A stretch of DNA of 64,000 bases from assembly GCA_963682025.1 (NCBI GenBank), contig OY821517.1:49625162-49689161 (forward strand), in the 5' to 3' direction. Positions 34,895 to 47,162 of this stretch are shown here, one piece after another. The position numbers and the translations under genes were made by a program. This DNA is from Cordilura impudica. Lineage: Eukaryota > Arthropoda > Insecta > Diptera > Scathophagidae. Under the pieces are notes generated by a model. It had not been told where the DNA came from. It saw nothing but the letters and a program-made list of their open reading frames with translations, and did not search any database. Position 1 is the first letter of the stretch. Every line of letters starts with the position of its first letter.

Positions 34895-34900
34895 TCAGTT
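34895..34900 (+). promoter_or_regulatory. Candidate initiator (TCAGTT) of the hexokinase gene
   Basis: TCAGTT fits the arthropod initiator TCAKTY and lies 188 bp before the start codon. I see no TATA box at the proper distance and no downstream element at +28. The call rests on the motif and position only. Confidence 0.35.
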
Positions 34901-34919
34901 TTATTTAAAGGTCATCGCA

Positions 34920-35023
34920 ATGGCAGAGAAAAATAAATAAAAAGAGAGCAGCAGAATAAAAAACAAATCTGTAAATAAATTTCTAAAAAATCATAATTAA
35001 TGGCAGTCGCGTTTTATTCATAA
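34920..35023 (+). promoter_or_regulatory. Two short upstream ORFs in the hexokinase leader
   Basis: ATG at 34920 opens a 6-codon frame (MAEKNK, stop 34938-34940). ATG at 35000 opens a 7-codon frame (MAVAFYS, stop 35021-35023). Both end before the hexokinase ATG at 35088. If the transcript starts near 34897, both are in the leader and could reduce translation. Confidence 0.4.
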
Positions 35024-35087
35024 AAGTTGCCACTACCTTTTGTCAACAACAATATACATACAATACTCGTGCGCTAATATAAAAAAT

Positions 35088-36497
35088 ATGAATTCAACCT
35101 GTGAAATTGAAAAATTAATATTAAGGGATCCGGTTGCAACGGACAAGGTTAACCTAATTTTGGAGGGATTAATATTCAACGATGAAACAGTGGAACGTGT
35201 TAGAGAGGTATTTAAAAATGAAATTGAATTAGCATTGCAAATGAAACCCTCTTCGTTGCAAATGGAAAATACTTATATTCCAGAACTGCCAGATGGCACA
35301 GAAAATGGAATATTTTTGGCCATGGATTTGGGTGGCACTAATTTACGAGTTCTTATGCTGACGCTGGAGCAAGGTAAAGTTTCTGAGGAAATCGTACAAC
35401 ATTATCCACTACCGCAAGAGTTACGTATTGGTTCAGGTGATTTATTGTTTGATCATTTAGCAAAATGTATTGATGAATTTGCAAAGGAGAAACAATTAAA
35501 AGATGAGTGCAAATATCCATTGGGCTTTACATTTTCTTTTCCTATGCGACAAAGTGCTTTGGATGCAGGTGTTTTGGTCACATGGACAAAATCGTTTAAT
35601 TGCCCTTCGGTGGTGGGTCAAGATGCTGTGCTATTATTACGTAAATCTCTTGCAAAATATAATCGTACAAATATTGATATTGTCGCTATATTAAATGATA
35701 CAACCGGCACATTGATGCATGGTGCTTTATTGGATAAAAATACTCGTATTGGCATTGTTTTGGGTACCGGATCCAATGGTTGCTATATGGAAAGAGCCGA
35801 TCGTGTAATGCACTGGGAGCAAGAGCGTCATGGTGAGCGACATGTTGTTGTAGATGTGGAATGGGGTGCTTTTGGTGATAATGGTGTCTTGGATTTTATA
35901 AAAACAGAATTTGATCGTTCAGTCGATGAGCGTTCGCTGTTGAAAAATAGTTTTACTTTTGAAAAATACATTGGTGGCAAATATTTGGGAGAATTGTGTC
36001 GTTGCATTTTACAGAAATTGCATGAAAATCGATTGTTCTTAAACACAGTGACAAAAGAGCAATTTCCTAAAGATTGGACTTTTGACTCAAATTATGTATC
36101 TTTAGTAGAACAGGATACATTAAACAATAGTCTGCAGAACGTGGAGCAAATTATGCTTACTCAATTTGGAACAGAGCATTATGCCAGTGATGACATACAA
36201 ATAATACGATATGTATGTGCTTTGATTTCAAAAAGAGCTGCCCAATTGGTGGCGATAAACACGGCCGTACTTTTAAATCGAATGGGTGATGAAGAAGGAA
36301 ATAATATAACCATAGCAATAGACGGTTCAGTTTACAAACATCATACACGCTTACGTCAATGGATTATTGATTATTCAACGTTATGGACAAAACATAAAAC
36401 GTGTAAATTTATGCTAGCTGAAGATGGCAGTGGCAAAGGTGCCGCTGTAGTAGCTGCTATTGCTCAAAAAGTGCGATCTTCAGAATGTTTTAAATAA
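35088..36497 (+). CDS. Hexokinase (469 aa, single exon)
   Basis: ATP-dependent hexose phosphorylation, the first step of glycolysis, in the cytosol. All family blocks are present: phosphate-binding DLGGTNLRV (residues 80-88), sugar-binding FTFSFPMRQ (147-155) and TWTKSFN (165-171, with S150, T167 and K168), ILNDTTGTL (201-209, with N203 and catalytic D204), GTGSNGCYME (226-235), VEWGAFGD (257-264, E258), IDGSVYKHH in the adenosine site and EDGSGKGAAV near the end. The length matches the ~450-480-aa single-unit insect enzymes; there is no mitochondrial-binding leader and no duplicated half. The frame opens upstream of 35088, but the first ATG there is MNSTCEIEKL. NGCYME replaces the commoner NACYME. 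Intact. Which fly paralogue it is (Hex-A, Hex-C or testis type) I cannot decide. Confidence 0.95.
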   Translation: MNSTCEIEKLILRDPVATDKVNLILEGLIFNDETVERVREVFKNEIELALQMKPSSLQMENTYIPELPDGTENGIFLAMDLGGTNLRVLMLTLEQGKVSEEIVQHYPLPQELRIGSGDLLFDHLAKCIDEFAKEKQLKDECKYPLGFTFSFPMRQSALDAGVLVTWTKSFNCPSVVGQDAVLLLRKSLAKYNRTNIDIVAILNDTTGTLMHGALLDKNTRIGIVLGTGSNGCYMERADRVMHWEQERHGERHVVVDVEWGAFGDNGVLDFIKTEFDRSVDERSLLKNSFTFEKYIGGKYLGELCRCILQKLHENRLFLNTVTKEQFPKDWTFDSNYVSLVEQDTLNNSLQNVEQIMLTQFGTEHYASDDIQIIRYVCALISKRAAQLVAINTAVLLNRMGDEEGNNITIAIDGSVYKHHTRLRQWIIDYSTLWTKHKTCKFMLAEDGSGKGAAVVAAIAQKVRSSECFK

Positions 36498-36619
36498 ATT
36501 TTGAAACATGGTGTTGACATCTCGTTATTTATATAAATATATATACATATATTATGCATTATATTATGACAATGATAATTGGTTAATTTACATTATCCAT
36601 CACTCCATCACTTTGAAAC

Positions 36620-36625
36620 AATAAA
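36620..36625 (+). promoter_or_regulatory. Polyadenylation signal of hexokinase
   Basis: AATAAA 123 nt after the stop codon, in AT-rich sequence. A second AATAAA overlaps the stop (36493-36498). Confidence 0.5.
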
Positions 36626-36639
36626 TTACATATGTACAA

Positions 36640-37150
36640 AAAATTGCATTTAAAAAAAATTGAGTTTAGTTTTGTCGCACCAAAGGATATTTCGCCACTT
36701 TTTTTCATCTTCTGGTTCACATCATGTTTTATGAACCATGTTGAAGTTTTTCCTCTTCAAATTAGCCTGTCTGAGCCATTATACCTGATAGTTTTGCAGC
36801 CACCAAATTTCGTCGGACCCTTCCGGATTATACACCATTCCCAATGTTATTTGTAATTGCTTTGGAGGATTTAAAACGGTCTGGTTTAACTAAAGTTACT
36901 ATGCGATACTGGAGATGTTTTTTTTACCAGCTCCACATCTTTTAATATTTCGTTTTGGTTTTAAGGTTTGTAACAAACTTTTCTGACCGTCCTAACCATT
37001 CATCCCATACACCGATTCATCTGACGATTGAGACGGAAATTAAAATCATTATTATCCCTTTTTTTCTCGTACCACCTTCATGCACATACCTAAATTAAAG
37101 AATGAACAAAAAATTCTTCAAAAAGTTATTTTCGAACTTTTTGACCCATA
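36640..37150 (-). pseudogene. Tc1/mariner transposase fragment downstream of hexokinase
   Basis: Minus-strand translation with frame changes gives KKWRNILWCDKTKLNSI (near 36705-36655), the WxxVLWSDETKFNLF-type block around the first catalytic aspartate. Weaker N-terminal similarity extends to about 37000. Only the N-terminal half remains. Confidence 0.5.
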
Positions 37151-38172
37151 CAGTGCATTTTGTATTTTTTCCACTATTTCTTAACTTATTGTGGGTACAT
37201 GTATGTACATTAGGGTGGCCCTTAATAAAAAAAAGTGTTCAAACTATCGGTCTCACCCCCAAAGAAATATGCGAATAGCAAAAAACTGAGAAATACAAAG
37301 TTGTGGGCCAATCAAAAAACATTTAGTCATGCCTCAACGCGATTGAAAATTTCAAGTGTGTTTATATGGGGAAAATATGACTTTTTTTCAGATTTTGCGC
37401 AAATTTCGTTCTATAGTTTAATTTTTCCAAAAAGTTGTTATATAATTCGGGATCAGTATAAAATTATCCTTTCAAAAAGCTATAAAACTTCAAAATCGAA
37501 TAAAACCTGGCCAAGAAATAGCAAATGCCCCATACCACTTGATGGCATTTTTTTCAGCTTTGATAAATTGATTAAAGTCATATTTTTTTTTTGTCTCTAT
37601 GCTTGTAAGGACTCAGATATGATGTATTGTTTTATTACCACGTTGTTAACCTATTGCGCATGGGAAATTTTTTTGGTAAAATTTTGAAAACTCCTTCTTC
37701 AAGTTTTAAAAAATTTTGTTAAACAGAATTAAAAAAAATGGAACTAAAACTTTAAGGTTTATTTAAATATATGATACAGATTAACTGTGTGAATTTTTAA
37801 ATAATTCTGTTAATTTTTATTTATTTAACCCTTCAGTGTTCCTGGGATCAAAATAATCCATTGTGATATATCTTTGGTGCAATTATCTGCTTATTGCTCG
37901 CGAATATAAATTAAAACAACTTTTAACCAATTTTGTTATAAAATTATTTTGTGCATAAAAACTATCTATATTTTTCTAAATAAAATAAGAAGAGCCACAA
38001 ATAACCCAAAGCTAATAAAAGACAATTTACTCAAAAGAATATGAAGTATAAAATTAATTCTATTTATTTTGGTGCATTAAAGGATGATTTAGTGTGCGAT
38101 TCAAATTGTTTTCTGTAATCACTTACTTACGACTCGCAATAAGTATTGCTTTTCTTTAATTTTATATTATTA

Positions 38173-38907
38173 CTAGTTGAACCCGGTGTGCTTCGCTACC
38201 CCTCATCGTTATAAAATAAAATAAAAAAAAATAAAAAAAAAATATTTATACATTAACAAAATATTATTTATTAAATTTAGAATTTATTATTGCACTAACA
38301 ACATTATATAGTCAAGGGCTTAATAGAAGTTATTATGGATTTTAATTTTTCTAAAAAGGGCGTGGTCCCGCCCAATTTTCCTGTAGTACTATTTCTATTA
38401 ATTTCAATACGATATATTCCAAATATCATCGCCGTAGGTTAAAAAATGGCCGAGATATGACGATTTTAAATTTTGGGTTATATGGGCGGGATCACGCCCC
38501 TTTGCCCACTAACAACTTTATATAGTTAGGGACTTATTATTTCGCAAAAATATCCTTCTGTGAAAATTTCATGACGATCCTTCCAGTAGTTTAGAAGATT
38601 TTAAAATTTTTTTTTTCTAAAAAGGGGCGTGGTCCCGCCCACTTTTCTTCTGTTATGTATTTCCATTCATGCCAATACCATATGTACCAAAATGACCGCC
38701 GTAGGTCAAAAAATTCCCGAGATATGATGATTTCAAATTTTGGGTTATATTGGTGTGGCACCGCCCCTTTGTCCAATCAAAAATTTATATAGCCTATTAT
38801 TCCTTCCAGAGCCACAGTAACACGCTGTGAAAATCAGGAAGATCGGTTCAGGGGTTTGGCCTCCTATAAAGCACAAACAAACACACATTCATTTTTATAT
38901 ATATAGA
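38173..38907 (-). mobile_element. Helitron of a second family (E1)
   Basis: On the minus strand it starts TCTATATATATAAAAATGAA and ends with a GTAGCGAAGC...GGTTCAACTAG end, flanked by A and T. Internally AAGGGGCGTGGTCCCGCC-type text is repeated twice (38355, 38620). Typical TC...CTAG Helitron; 735 bp, no coding region. Confidence 0.8.
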
Positions 38908-39079
38908 TTGAAAGCAGATTAATTATAATTTATGGTAAAATGGTGCGAAAAAGGGGGATTTGGTAATAAAAAAATGTATGTATGGCTACCAGTAGATAAA
39001 AGGTGTATAAAACTTTAGGTAAATACATATTACAAAAAAAGTATTTTGTATAGCAAACATTGTTAGTGGTATAAGAAGT

Positions 39080-39520
39080 ATCTGAATTAAAAAAAAGGGG
39101 GCGTGGTTCATAGTTATATGCCGACGTTAACAGTTTTAAGAGCAATATACTACCAAATAAAAAAAAAATCCGTTGGAAGGAACAAATTTGTACAGAGAAC
39201 AAAAAGTTTAAAACTTTCAAACAAAATTTGGCGTGAAAAGGGGCGTGAAAGGGGGCGTGGCGTAAGAAATGTTTATTTCTACCTCTCCTGGAGTGTAATG
39301 TGTATACAATTTGAAGTAAATCTGGTAAAAACTATATGGGAGCAATTACATAATTTTAAAAAAATGGGCGTGGTCGAAAAAAAGTACCCTATTAATCATG
39401 CCAGAGTCCCAGTTAAATGCTGTGAAAATTTCAGGAAGATCGGTACAGAGGTTTGGTCTCCTATAAGGTACAAACAAACAAACAAATAAACAAACACACA
39501 TTCCATTTTATATATATAGA
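39080..39520 (-). mobile_element. Second family E Helitron, 5' part only (E2)
   Basis: The plus-strand right edge ACACACATTCCATTTTATATATATAGA (before T) is a Helitron 5' end like that of E1. Interior GGGGGCGTGG repeats at 39095, 39250 and 39365. No CTAG end of its own was found; it may be the older element into which E1 inserted. Confidence 0.6.
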
Positions 39521-39529
39521 TATTAATTT

Positions 39530-41941
39530 TATATTTCATATTCTTTGGAATAAATTGTCTTTTATTAGCTTTGGGTCATTTGTGGGTCTTCTTATTTTAC
39601 TTAGAAAAATATAGATAGTTTTTATGCATAAAATAATTTTATAACAAAATTGGTTAAAAGTTGTTTTAATTTATATTCGCGAGCAATAAGCAGATAATTG
39701 TACCAAAGATCTATCACAATGGATAATTTTGATCCCAGGAGCACTGAAGGGTTAAATAAATAAAAATAATCGAATTATTTTTCTCAAATTCTAAATAGTG
39801 GTTCCATCGAGTTTAATAGAAAAACTCGTTTTCGGTAATTTTTATTTAAAAATATCTTAAAATCCAAAGCTGGCCTTGGCAAATAATGGGTTAACGTTCT
39901 CGGATTTATCTCAAATTTGAGAAACGGAAGTTCTACATATTTGGTTATTATATGTTAAGCGTCTCATCTAAAAATTCAACAGCACTTACAAAATATTTGA
40001 ATTTTTTGAATAAATTGTCTTTTAGTAGCTTAAGTTATATGTGACCCCAATTCAAAAAGGGTTAATGGGGTCATATTATTTTTTTCCGAAACCCTAGGCT
40101 ATTAAGATAAAATATAACATTTAAAAGTAGACAAGTGATGAATTTTTGATACAAAGTATTTAGAAAGACTACATTTACAGAATATTTTACAAAAATCCCA
40201 CTTTTCTCGAAATCCGGAGAAAAAAAATTCTGGCGTACGGATTTATCTAAAAATTCACACAGTTAATCTCTAGCATGCAGTTAGCAAGACCATGAAGAGC
40301 TAAATCAATTTTTTTAAACTTCGTTTAAGAAAATTTTTCAAAACTTGAAAAAGGAATTTTCAAAATTTTATCAAAACAATTTTCCATTTTCGGTCTCAAT
40401 GGTTAATACGTCAAGGTGGTAAAAAAACAATGTTTCATATCTGAGTACTTACAGGTACAGGGACTAAAACAAATTTCTTAAAGTTGAAAAAAATGCCATC
40501 AAATTTCATGACCTAGTTTTTTTTGGCACAAAAGTGGTCTGGGGCATTTGCTATTTCTTGGCGAGCTTTTATTCGATTTTGAAGTTTTATAGCTTCTTGA
40601 AAAGATAATTTAATACTGATCGCGAATTATGTAACAATTTGTCGGAAAAATTAAACTATAGACTGAAAAGTCATATTTTTCCCATATATGCACATTTGAA
40701 ATTTTCAATCGCGTTGAGCACCCTCTAAATGTTTTTTGATTGGTCCAAGACTTTGTATTTCTCACTTTTTTTTCTATTCGCATATTTCTAGGGGGCGGCC
40801 CAGTCAATAACTCACAATTTTTTTATTTTTTTTGACAACCCTAATGTACATACATACATACATATACGTATATGTACAGTGACTGTCATTAATATTCGAT
40901 TTTTATGTATGAGTTATTAAAAGTTAAAATTTTAATGAAAAATAACACAACAAACAAGAATGTTAAATTTATTTATTTAATAGATATATTTCGAAATATC
41001 ATAAACTTATTTCAGAACTCTGAATATTAAAAAAACAAAAACGTGAAAACTTAAAAATTCATACTTCATTAATATTTGGTTTTGCACCATATATAAAAGT
41101 ATTGTTTAAAAAAAAAAATTTAAGAAAATAAATTTATATCTTGTTTTATAGCCCGCATTTTTTATAAACTCAGAAAAACGGTTTGGTATGTTATAAACAA
41201 TTTTTTTGTAAATAATCAACACTGATTTTATGCCATTCATTCTACAGCCTTTTTTATGAGTTCAGTTTCTGACGGACACGGCGATCTAAATGGTCCCATA
41301 AATATTCTATGCGATTTATATCTGGGGATTTGGCAAGCTAATTAATCACTTTTGAGCAGTTATAAAGCAACCACTCACGGACAACGTAGGCTTTATGCTT
41401 AGGATCGTTGTCCTGATACAATTTGAGGGTTAATGTAATTCCCATTTTTCTGCAGATTGTTTTAAATTTTCTCTCAAAATTTTTAAATAAGGGTCCTTGT
41501 TCATTATACCTTCAATAATCACCAGTCTTCCAACTCCTTTCGCTGATATACAACCCCACACCATTACACTTCCTCCTCCGTGCTTAACTGCCGGAGTAAT
41601 ATTTTTGCCTCCTCATTCGGTTTTCTCCACACCATAGTTTTTCCGTTACTTCCAAATAAGTTAAACTAGCTTTCATTGAAGAAAACGACATCTTTAGCAA
41701 ATTTTAGTCGATGATTCCTGTTTTTAAAATTCACGAAAGTCTTATTTCCGGCAACTCGGCCATTGAATCCTTGTTTTTTGATGGTACGACGTATTGTTGC
41801 TTCTGATACTGTTTTTCCAAATTCCGCCTTAACTTCAGTAACAATTTTAGGAGCGCTTAAGCGTTGGTGAACCTTGATTTTTCTTATACGAGTAATGCGA
41901 CGCTCCGCCATCGCAGTAAGCTTTTTTGGCTGACCAGTCTG
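39530..41941. repeat. Segmental duplication, copy 1
   Basis: Contains the right arm of family D and an adjoining Tc1-like fragment. It matches 45620-48176 in the same orientation at high identity. Differences: copy 2 lacks the TA-rich CATACATACATACATATACG stretch before the Tc1 end and carries a ~190-bp insertion at 46949-47138. Confidence 0.85.
40877..41941 (-). pseudogene. Tc1-like element, copy 1, truncated by family B
   Basis: The terminal repeat CAGTGACTGTCATTAATATT follows TA at 40875-40876. The minus-strand transposase runs from the edge of the family B element: QTGQPKKLTAMAERRITRIR, SAPKIVTEVKAEFGKTVSEA, FNGRVAGNKTFVNFKNRNHR, then, after stops, SNGKTMVWRKP-type text (41650-41605), the VMVWGC-like block (41590-41560) and SPDINRIEYLWDHL (41325-41290). 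The N-terminus beyond the family B insertion is not present next to it. Confidence 0.75.
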
Positions 41942-44900
41942 TTTTTATACCCTCCACTCCAGTGTGCAGGGTATATATAAGTTTGTCATTCCGTTTGTAA
42001 TAATTAGAAAAAAAATTTTGGACCCCATAAAATATATATATTTGTGATCCTTATAATAACCGGAGTTGATATAGCGATGTCCGTCTGTCCGTCTGTGGAA
42101 ATCACGATGACGGCATCAATCGGGCAGCTAGGGTGCTCGTTGACATAAAAAATGATTCACTAACATCCTGAGAAGTTTGAAATCGTCCAAATCGGTCAAT
42201 TAGGGCCCGAGATTTGAATAAAGAACTAAAAAAAGTCTTGAAAAATATAATTTTCTATGTTGTTCTTGTCACGATCACCAAATTCGTGGGAAGATTTCTA
42301 TTTCAAAAATCATTAAAATCGGTGGAACAGGTCCAGGGAAATCTCTGAAAAATTAAAAAAAAAATTAAAAATATGATGTTTCTATATTGTTCTTGTTGTT
42401 ATTCTAAATGTTGTATTGTTGTCATAGCTGGACTTGTTGTTTTGGTGGTCATTGTGGTAATAATATAATAAAAACTAACCCTTTGTACATCTTTTTTATC
42501 AACTCTGGTAGAAAAATTTAACAGTTTTTTTTTGGCATCGCTAAAAAAATTTATTAGATCATTTCTGTCATTGCCACGAGCCTGCCTGACACTACGTTTT
42601 AATATAAAGGGAGTAAAAATTCACCAGCATCTAAAGCAAATAATGCTAAAATACCTAGTTGTCAATAAAAAAAAAACAATCTAAATTTAGCAATAAACAT
42701 TTTTATGTATTAATTTATTTAAAGAGAAAAACTCAAAAATAACGTTTGATGTTGTATTTATACCCTATGTGGTTTGGGTATAATGACTTTGTGCTGCTGT
42801 TTGTAACTACCAAAAATACTTGACCTAGACCCATCTTTAATTATACCGATCGAATCAGAATCACTATCTGATTCGATTTAACGATGTCCGTCAGTCCGTC
42901 CGTCCGTCCGTCCGCCCGTCCGTCCGTCCGTCTGTGTGTCCATGTAAAGCTTGTAATCAAACTGCAGGTCGCAAATATGAATATATTTTGATGAAATTTG
43001 GTATATAAGCTTTTATTGGCCATAGGCTGAACGCTATTGAAATTGGTGAGAATCGGTCCATGTTCAGACCTAGCCCCCATACAAATGACCCCTATGAAAT
43101 CGACTTAAATTGCCATAAGATCCAAATTATCATATAAATCTTAGTCAAATTGGGTTTGTATGTGTTTATTACATCCATTAATAAGTAGTCCAAAAACGAT
43201 CCCTATGGGACAACTCTTAGTCATAGGCCCCATATAGAACTGCTTCCCGATATTCACTTAAATATATCAAAAAAACAAAAATATTGCACTGATTCATCTC
43301 AAATTTTGTTTGTATATATTTTTGCAAAATACAAGAGACCTTACCAAACATGGTCAGGATCGGTCCATTTTTGGGCCTAGTCCCCATATAGATATAGCAT
43401 CCGATATGATGCGACAAAAAAAATTTATAAAAATCCCACTCAAATTTGGTTTATGCTTATTTTCTATGTCCAGTTAGTTGGTCCTATGGGGTAGGGTCTC
43501 TAAACGCATGGTATAGGGTATCCTATAGTCGGTCTAGACCGACTATAATTTTCTTACGCCATACATACACATATTAAATAATCCAAATAATATACATATA
43601 TTCTATATATTGTATGTATACCCATAGTAACTGCATGTTAGAAATAAATCGGTATATTATTTTTTTTTACATAAAATTCTGCAATATTTTGTTGTGGGGA
43701 AAATACATTTCTTTTGCATTAACAGAGTGTCACTTCATTTTGATCAGCGTGACTATGCCACAGTAGATGGCGCCACATTTTTTCCTTGTTCTAATTAGCT
43801 TTGCAATAGTTATTTCTATTTTAACATGAATGTCAATATTTTCAAATAGATATTATACATAACAATGTTAAGAGTATACACGGGCTGGTCTTTTATTTCA
43901 TACGTTTTTTCACTATTCTTTTACAAATATGAACATAAGTTTGGTATACTAACTTTTTGTTGTTTTTACAAAATAGAGTTACCGAGTTAATCAATGACTT
44001 TTTTGCTTTCAAAACAGTTCTACATAGTTATATAGAATTATTATTCTACTTTAGCTACAAAATATCTGATTGCGATTACATCTAATTTTAAAAAATTGTT
44101 TATAATTACTAAAGCAGTATTATTCACATAAATACAAAATTGCGCTTTTTAAATTTTCCATTTAAATTTTAGAAAATATCAATTCTAAAAACTGGAATTA
44201 AAATTTCCAATTATAAATTATAAAATATTAATTGAATTTCAGAAAATCATATCAAAACGGCGAAAATAATAATTTTAAATTTAGAAGACATCAATTGCAT
44301 CAAATTCCAAAAAAAAAACACCAAATATGTTTACATTTAAAAAATGTTTACATTAAAAAAAATATTGGCATTCAGGAGACATTAATAGCTTTTCAGTAAC
44401 TTCTTTTAACGATAGTCGAATTGTTAAAAAAAAGAAAAGCAAAATTATCAGTAAAATTTTTAAACGATATTCGCTATTGTTAAAGTCAGCTGTTGTTGTT
44501 ATCTAAACGACAACCATTTTTGTGTTGTTTATTCAATCGATAAAAACTTAAATTTTTAGGTTGAAATGTCGTCATACATAAATAAAAATCATAAAATAGT
44601 GAAAATATTTTGCTTCTATTAAAAAACTTTTTTATATAAATAAAAAAATTAAATAGCATATTCATTTCATTATTTCATTTTCAAATAAATACACAGAAAT
44701 ATTAGTAAAAAAAATAGAGATATTAAACATAAACATAAAATCATCCTGTCAAACACGAAGTAATTTGTTTTTTTCTATTCTTCTTTGTGTTTTTCGCTTA
44801 TTTTGACAGAGATGCCACTCGTTTACAATTTAAAGAAATAGAAAAATAGATTTGTCGACTGTCGTTAATCACTTAATCCTCAGTGCAAACAACAATAGCT

Positions 44901-45609
44901 GTCGATATATTTTGCCATTGTCGGATCGTTGAAATTTACAGAAACACACTACAGAAAACATTAATTTAAATTCAATGAATTTTAGAAAACGTCAAATGAT
45001 ATTTAAGAATTGCGAACATAAAAACTGTTACATAAATAAACGCAATTTGATGAGAATGTTATTTATATATAAATTTTCACAATTTTTTTTGGATGAATAT
45101 TTGAAGTTCTTCAGAAACTAAAGATAACAAATTATTTTATTAAAAATTTTTGCGATATTTAGTTTTTTTGCGTTTGGCATCCCTAATTTAATTATTTATT
45201 ATTATAAATTTATTCTCTATGTTTTCCAAATATGGCAATATTTTTTTGAAAAAAAAGTTGAGAGAGCTCTTTTCGGTTATTATTTTGTTACTCCATCCGA
45301 CCTATATGGCCGCAATGAAGAAATATTTGGCCAGTTAAAAGAAACTATACAGCCATCTCCAATTAGCACGATTTAGTGCATATAGCCACCCTGCGCAACC
45401 ATTACCTTTGCAATGGCGGTTAGGTCGAGATATTTAATTAGCAAAAATTAAATTAAACGAGAAGTTATGTCATATAACCGGAAACGCATGCATATAGGAA
45501 ATGCATGCATATTTTTCCAATATTTTGTTTACATTTATCATCAATACTCAAACTGAGGTGCAGGGTATCAAAGATTCGGCACAGCCGAATTTAACACTCT
45601 TACTTGTTT
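41942..45609 (+). mobile_element. Family B element, copy 2, containing family A copy A4
   Basis: The 5' end TATACCCTCCACTCCAGTGT follows a T-run at the break in the Tc1 transposase. GTCCGTCTGTCCGTCTGTGG is near 42080. The 3' hairpin TTCGGCACAGCCGAA then TTTAACACTCTTACTTGTT ends at 45609. It mirrors 16301-19211. Family A copy A4 interrupts it at 42756-43556. Confidence 0.85.
42756..43556 (+). mobile_element. Family A copy A4
   Basis: Starts ATTTATACCCTATGTGG, with ACCACTATA missing from the usual TATACCCTATACCACTATG. A long GTCCGTCC tract lies at 42894-42936. It ends TCGGTCTAGACCGA TATAATTTTCTTAC, with the last bases lost. The family B text that it interrupts reads through in the copy at 16301-19211. 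Confidence 0.88.
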
Positions 45610-46948
45610 TTTTTTTTAATTCATATTCTTTGGAATAAATTGTCTTTTATTAAATTTAGGTAATTTGTGGGTCTTCGTATTTTATTTAGAAAGATATAGA
45701 TAGTTTCTATAAATAAAATAATTTTATAACAAAATTGGTTAAAAGTTGGTTTAATTTATATTCGCGAGCAATAAGCAGATAATTGCACCAAAGATATATC
45801 ACAATGGATAATTTTGATCCCAGGAGCACTGAAGGGTTAAATAAATAAAAATAACCGAATTATTTTTCTTAAATTCTAAATAGTGGTTCCATTGAGTTTA
45901 ATAGAAAAACTCGTTTTCGGTAATTTTTATTTAAAGATATCTTAAAATCCAAAGCTGGCCTTGGCAATTAATGGGTTAACGTTCTCGGACTTATCCCAAA
46001 TTTGAGAAACGGAAGTTCTACATACTTGGTTATTATATGTTAAGCGTCTCAGCTAAAAATTCAACATCACTTACAAAATATTTGAATTTTTTGAATAAAT
46101 TGTCTTTTAGTAGCTTGGGTTATATGTGACCCCAATTCCAAAAGGGTTAATGGGGTCATATTATTTTTTTCCGAAACCCTAGGCTATTAAGATAAAATAT
46201 AACATTTAAAAGTAGACAAGTGATGAATTTTTGATACAAAGTATTTAGAAAGACTACATTTACAGAATATTTTACAATATTCTACATTTACAGATTTATT
46301 TTACTTTTCTCGAAATCCGGAGAAAAAAAATTCTGGCGTACGGATTTATCTAAAAATTCACACAGTTAATCTCTAGCATGCAGTTAGCAAGACCATGACG
46401 AGCTAAATCAATTTTTTTAAACTTCGTTTAAGAAAATTTTTCAAAACTTGAAAAAGGAATTTTCAAAATTTTATCAAAACAATTTTCCATTTTCGGTCTC
46501 AATGGTTAATACGTCAAGGTGGTAAAAAAACAATGTTTCATATCTGAGTACTTACAGGTATAGGGACTAAAACAAAACGTTGGCTTTAATTAATTTCTTA
46601 AAGTTGAAAAAAATGCCATCAAATTTCATGACCTAGTTTTTTTTTCTTGGCACAAAAGTGGTCTGGGGCATTTGCTATTTCTTGGCGAGCTTTTATTCGA
46701 TTTGGAAGTTTTATAGCTTTTTGAAAAGATAATTTAATACTGATCGCGAATTATGTAACAATTTGTCGGAAAAATTAAACTATAGACTGAAAAGTCATAT
46801 TTTTCCCATATATGCACATTTGAAATTTTCAATCGCGTTGAGCACCCTCTAAATGTTTTTTGATTGGTCCAAGACTTTGTATTTCTCACTTTTTTTTCTA
46901 TTCGCATATTTCTAGGGGGCGGCCCAGTCAATAACTAACAATTTTTTT

Positions 46949-47138
46949 TTAAATGGTGCGTGGTAAAGAAGAAGAAAGCATATATTTCAAAAATTCATAA
47001 CTGCACTGTATTCTTAATCGGACCGGTTTCTGGCATTTCAGCCTTCATCAGCGATTTATTGAACATTGTGATAATTGTTATGTTTTAATTGAATAGATTG
47101 TTTCTATATGAAAATTTTGTCTACTTAGGGCGGCCGTG
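46949..47138. other. Insertion private to duplication copy 2
   Basis: The T-run before GACAACCCTAATGTAC is broken by ~190 bp starting AAATGGTGCGTGG and ending GGCGGCCGTGAGG. No inverted ends or target duplication are clear. Includes GGACCGGTTTCTGGCATTTC. Confidence 0.5.
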
Positions 47139-47162
47139 AGGTTTTTTGACAACCCTAATGTA

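Larger units (their letters stand above)
37203..40862. repeat. Long inverted repeat with Helitrons at its centre (family D)
   Basis: The left arm 37203-38055 and right arm 39530-40862 are inverted copies. They include the landmark GAAATATGCGAATAG and, further in, TTAACCCTTCAGTGTTCCTG (about 37826 and, inverted, 39756). The left arm lacks about 480 bp that the right arm has. The outer ends share GTACATTAGGGT. The inner part, bounded by TTAA plus CCCTTCAGTG on both sides (about 37828-39754), resembles a piggyBac-type element with ~225-bp inverted ends. An open frame at 37235-37687 has a counterpart in the other arm but no recognisable domain. Confidence 0.65.

Noticed and set aside
35040..35087. 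Upstream extension of the hexokinase frame by 16 codons
   Set aside because: The extension would start at TTG; the first ATG in frame is 35088, and residues before it do not look like hexokinase.
37235..37687. 150-codon frame in the left arm of the long inverted repeat, with a counterpart near 40610-40807 and 46734-46931
   Set aside because: The counterparts are shorter, shifted and without any recognisable domain. Similarity is explained by the arms being copies of one sequence.
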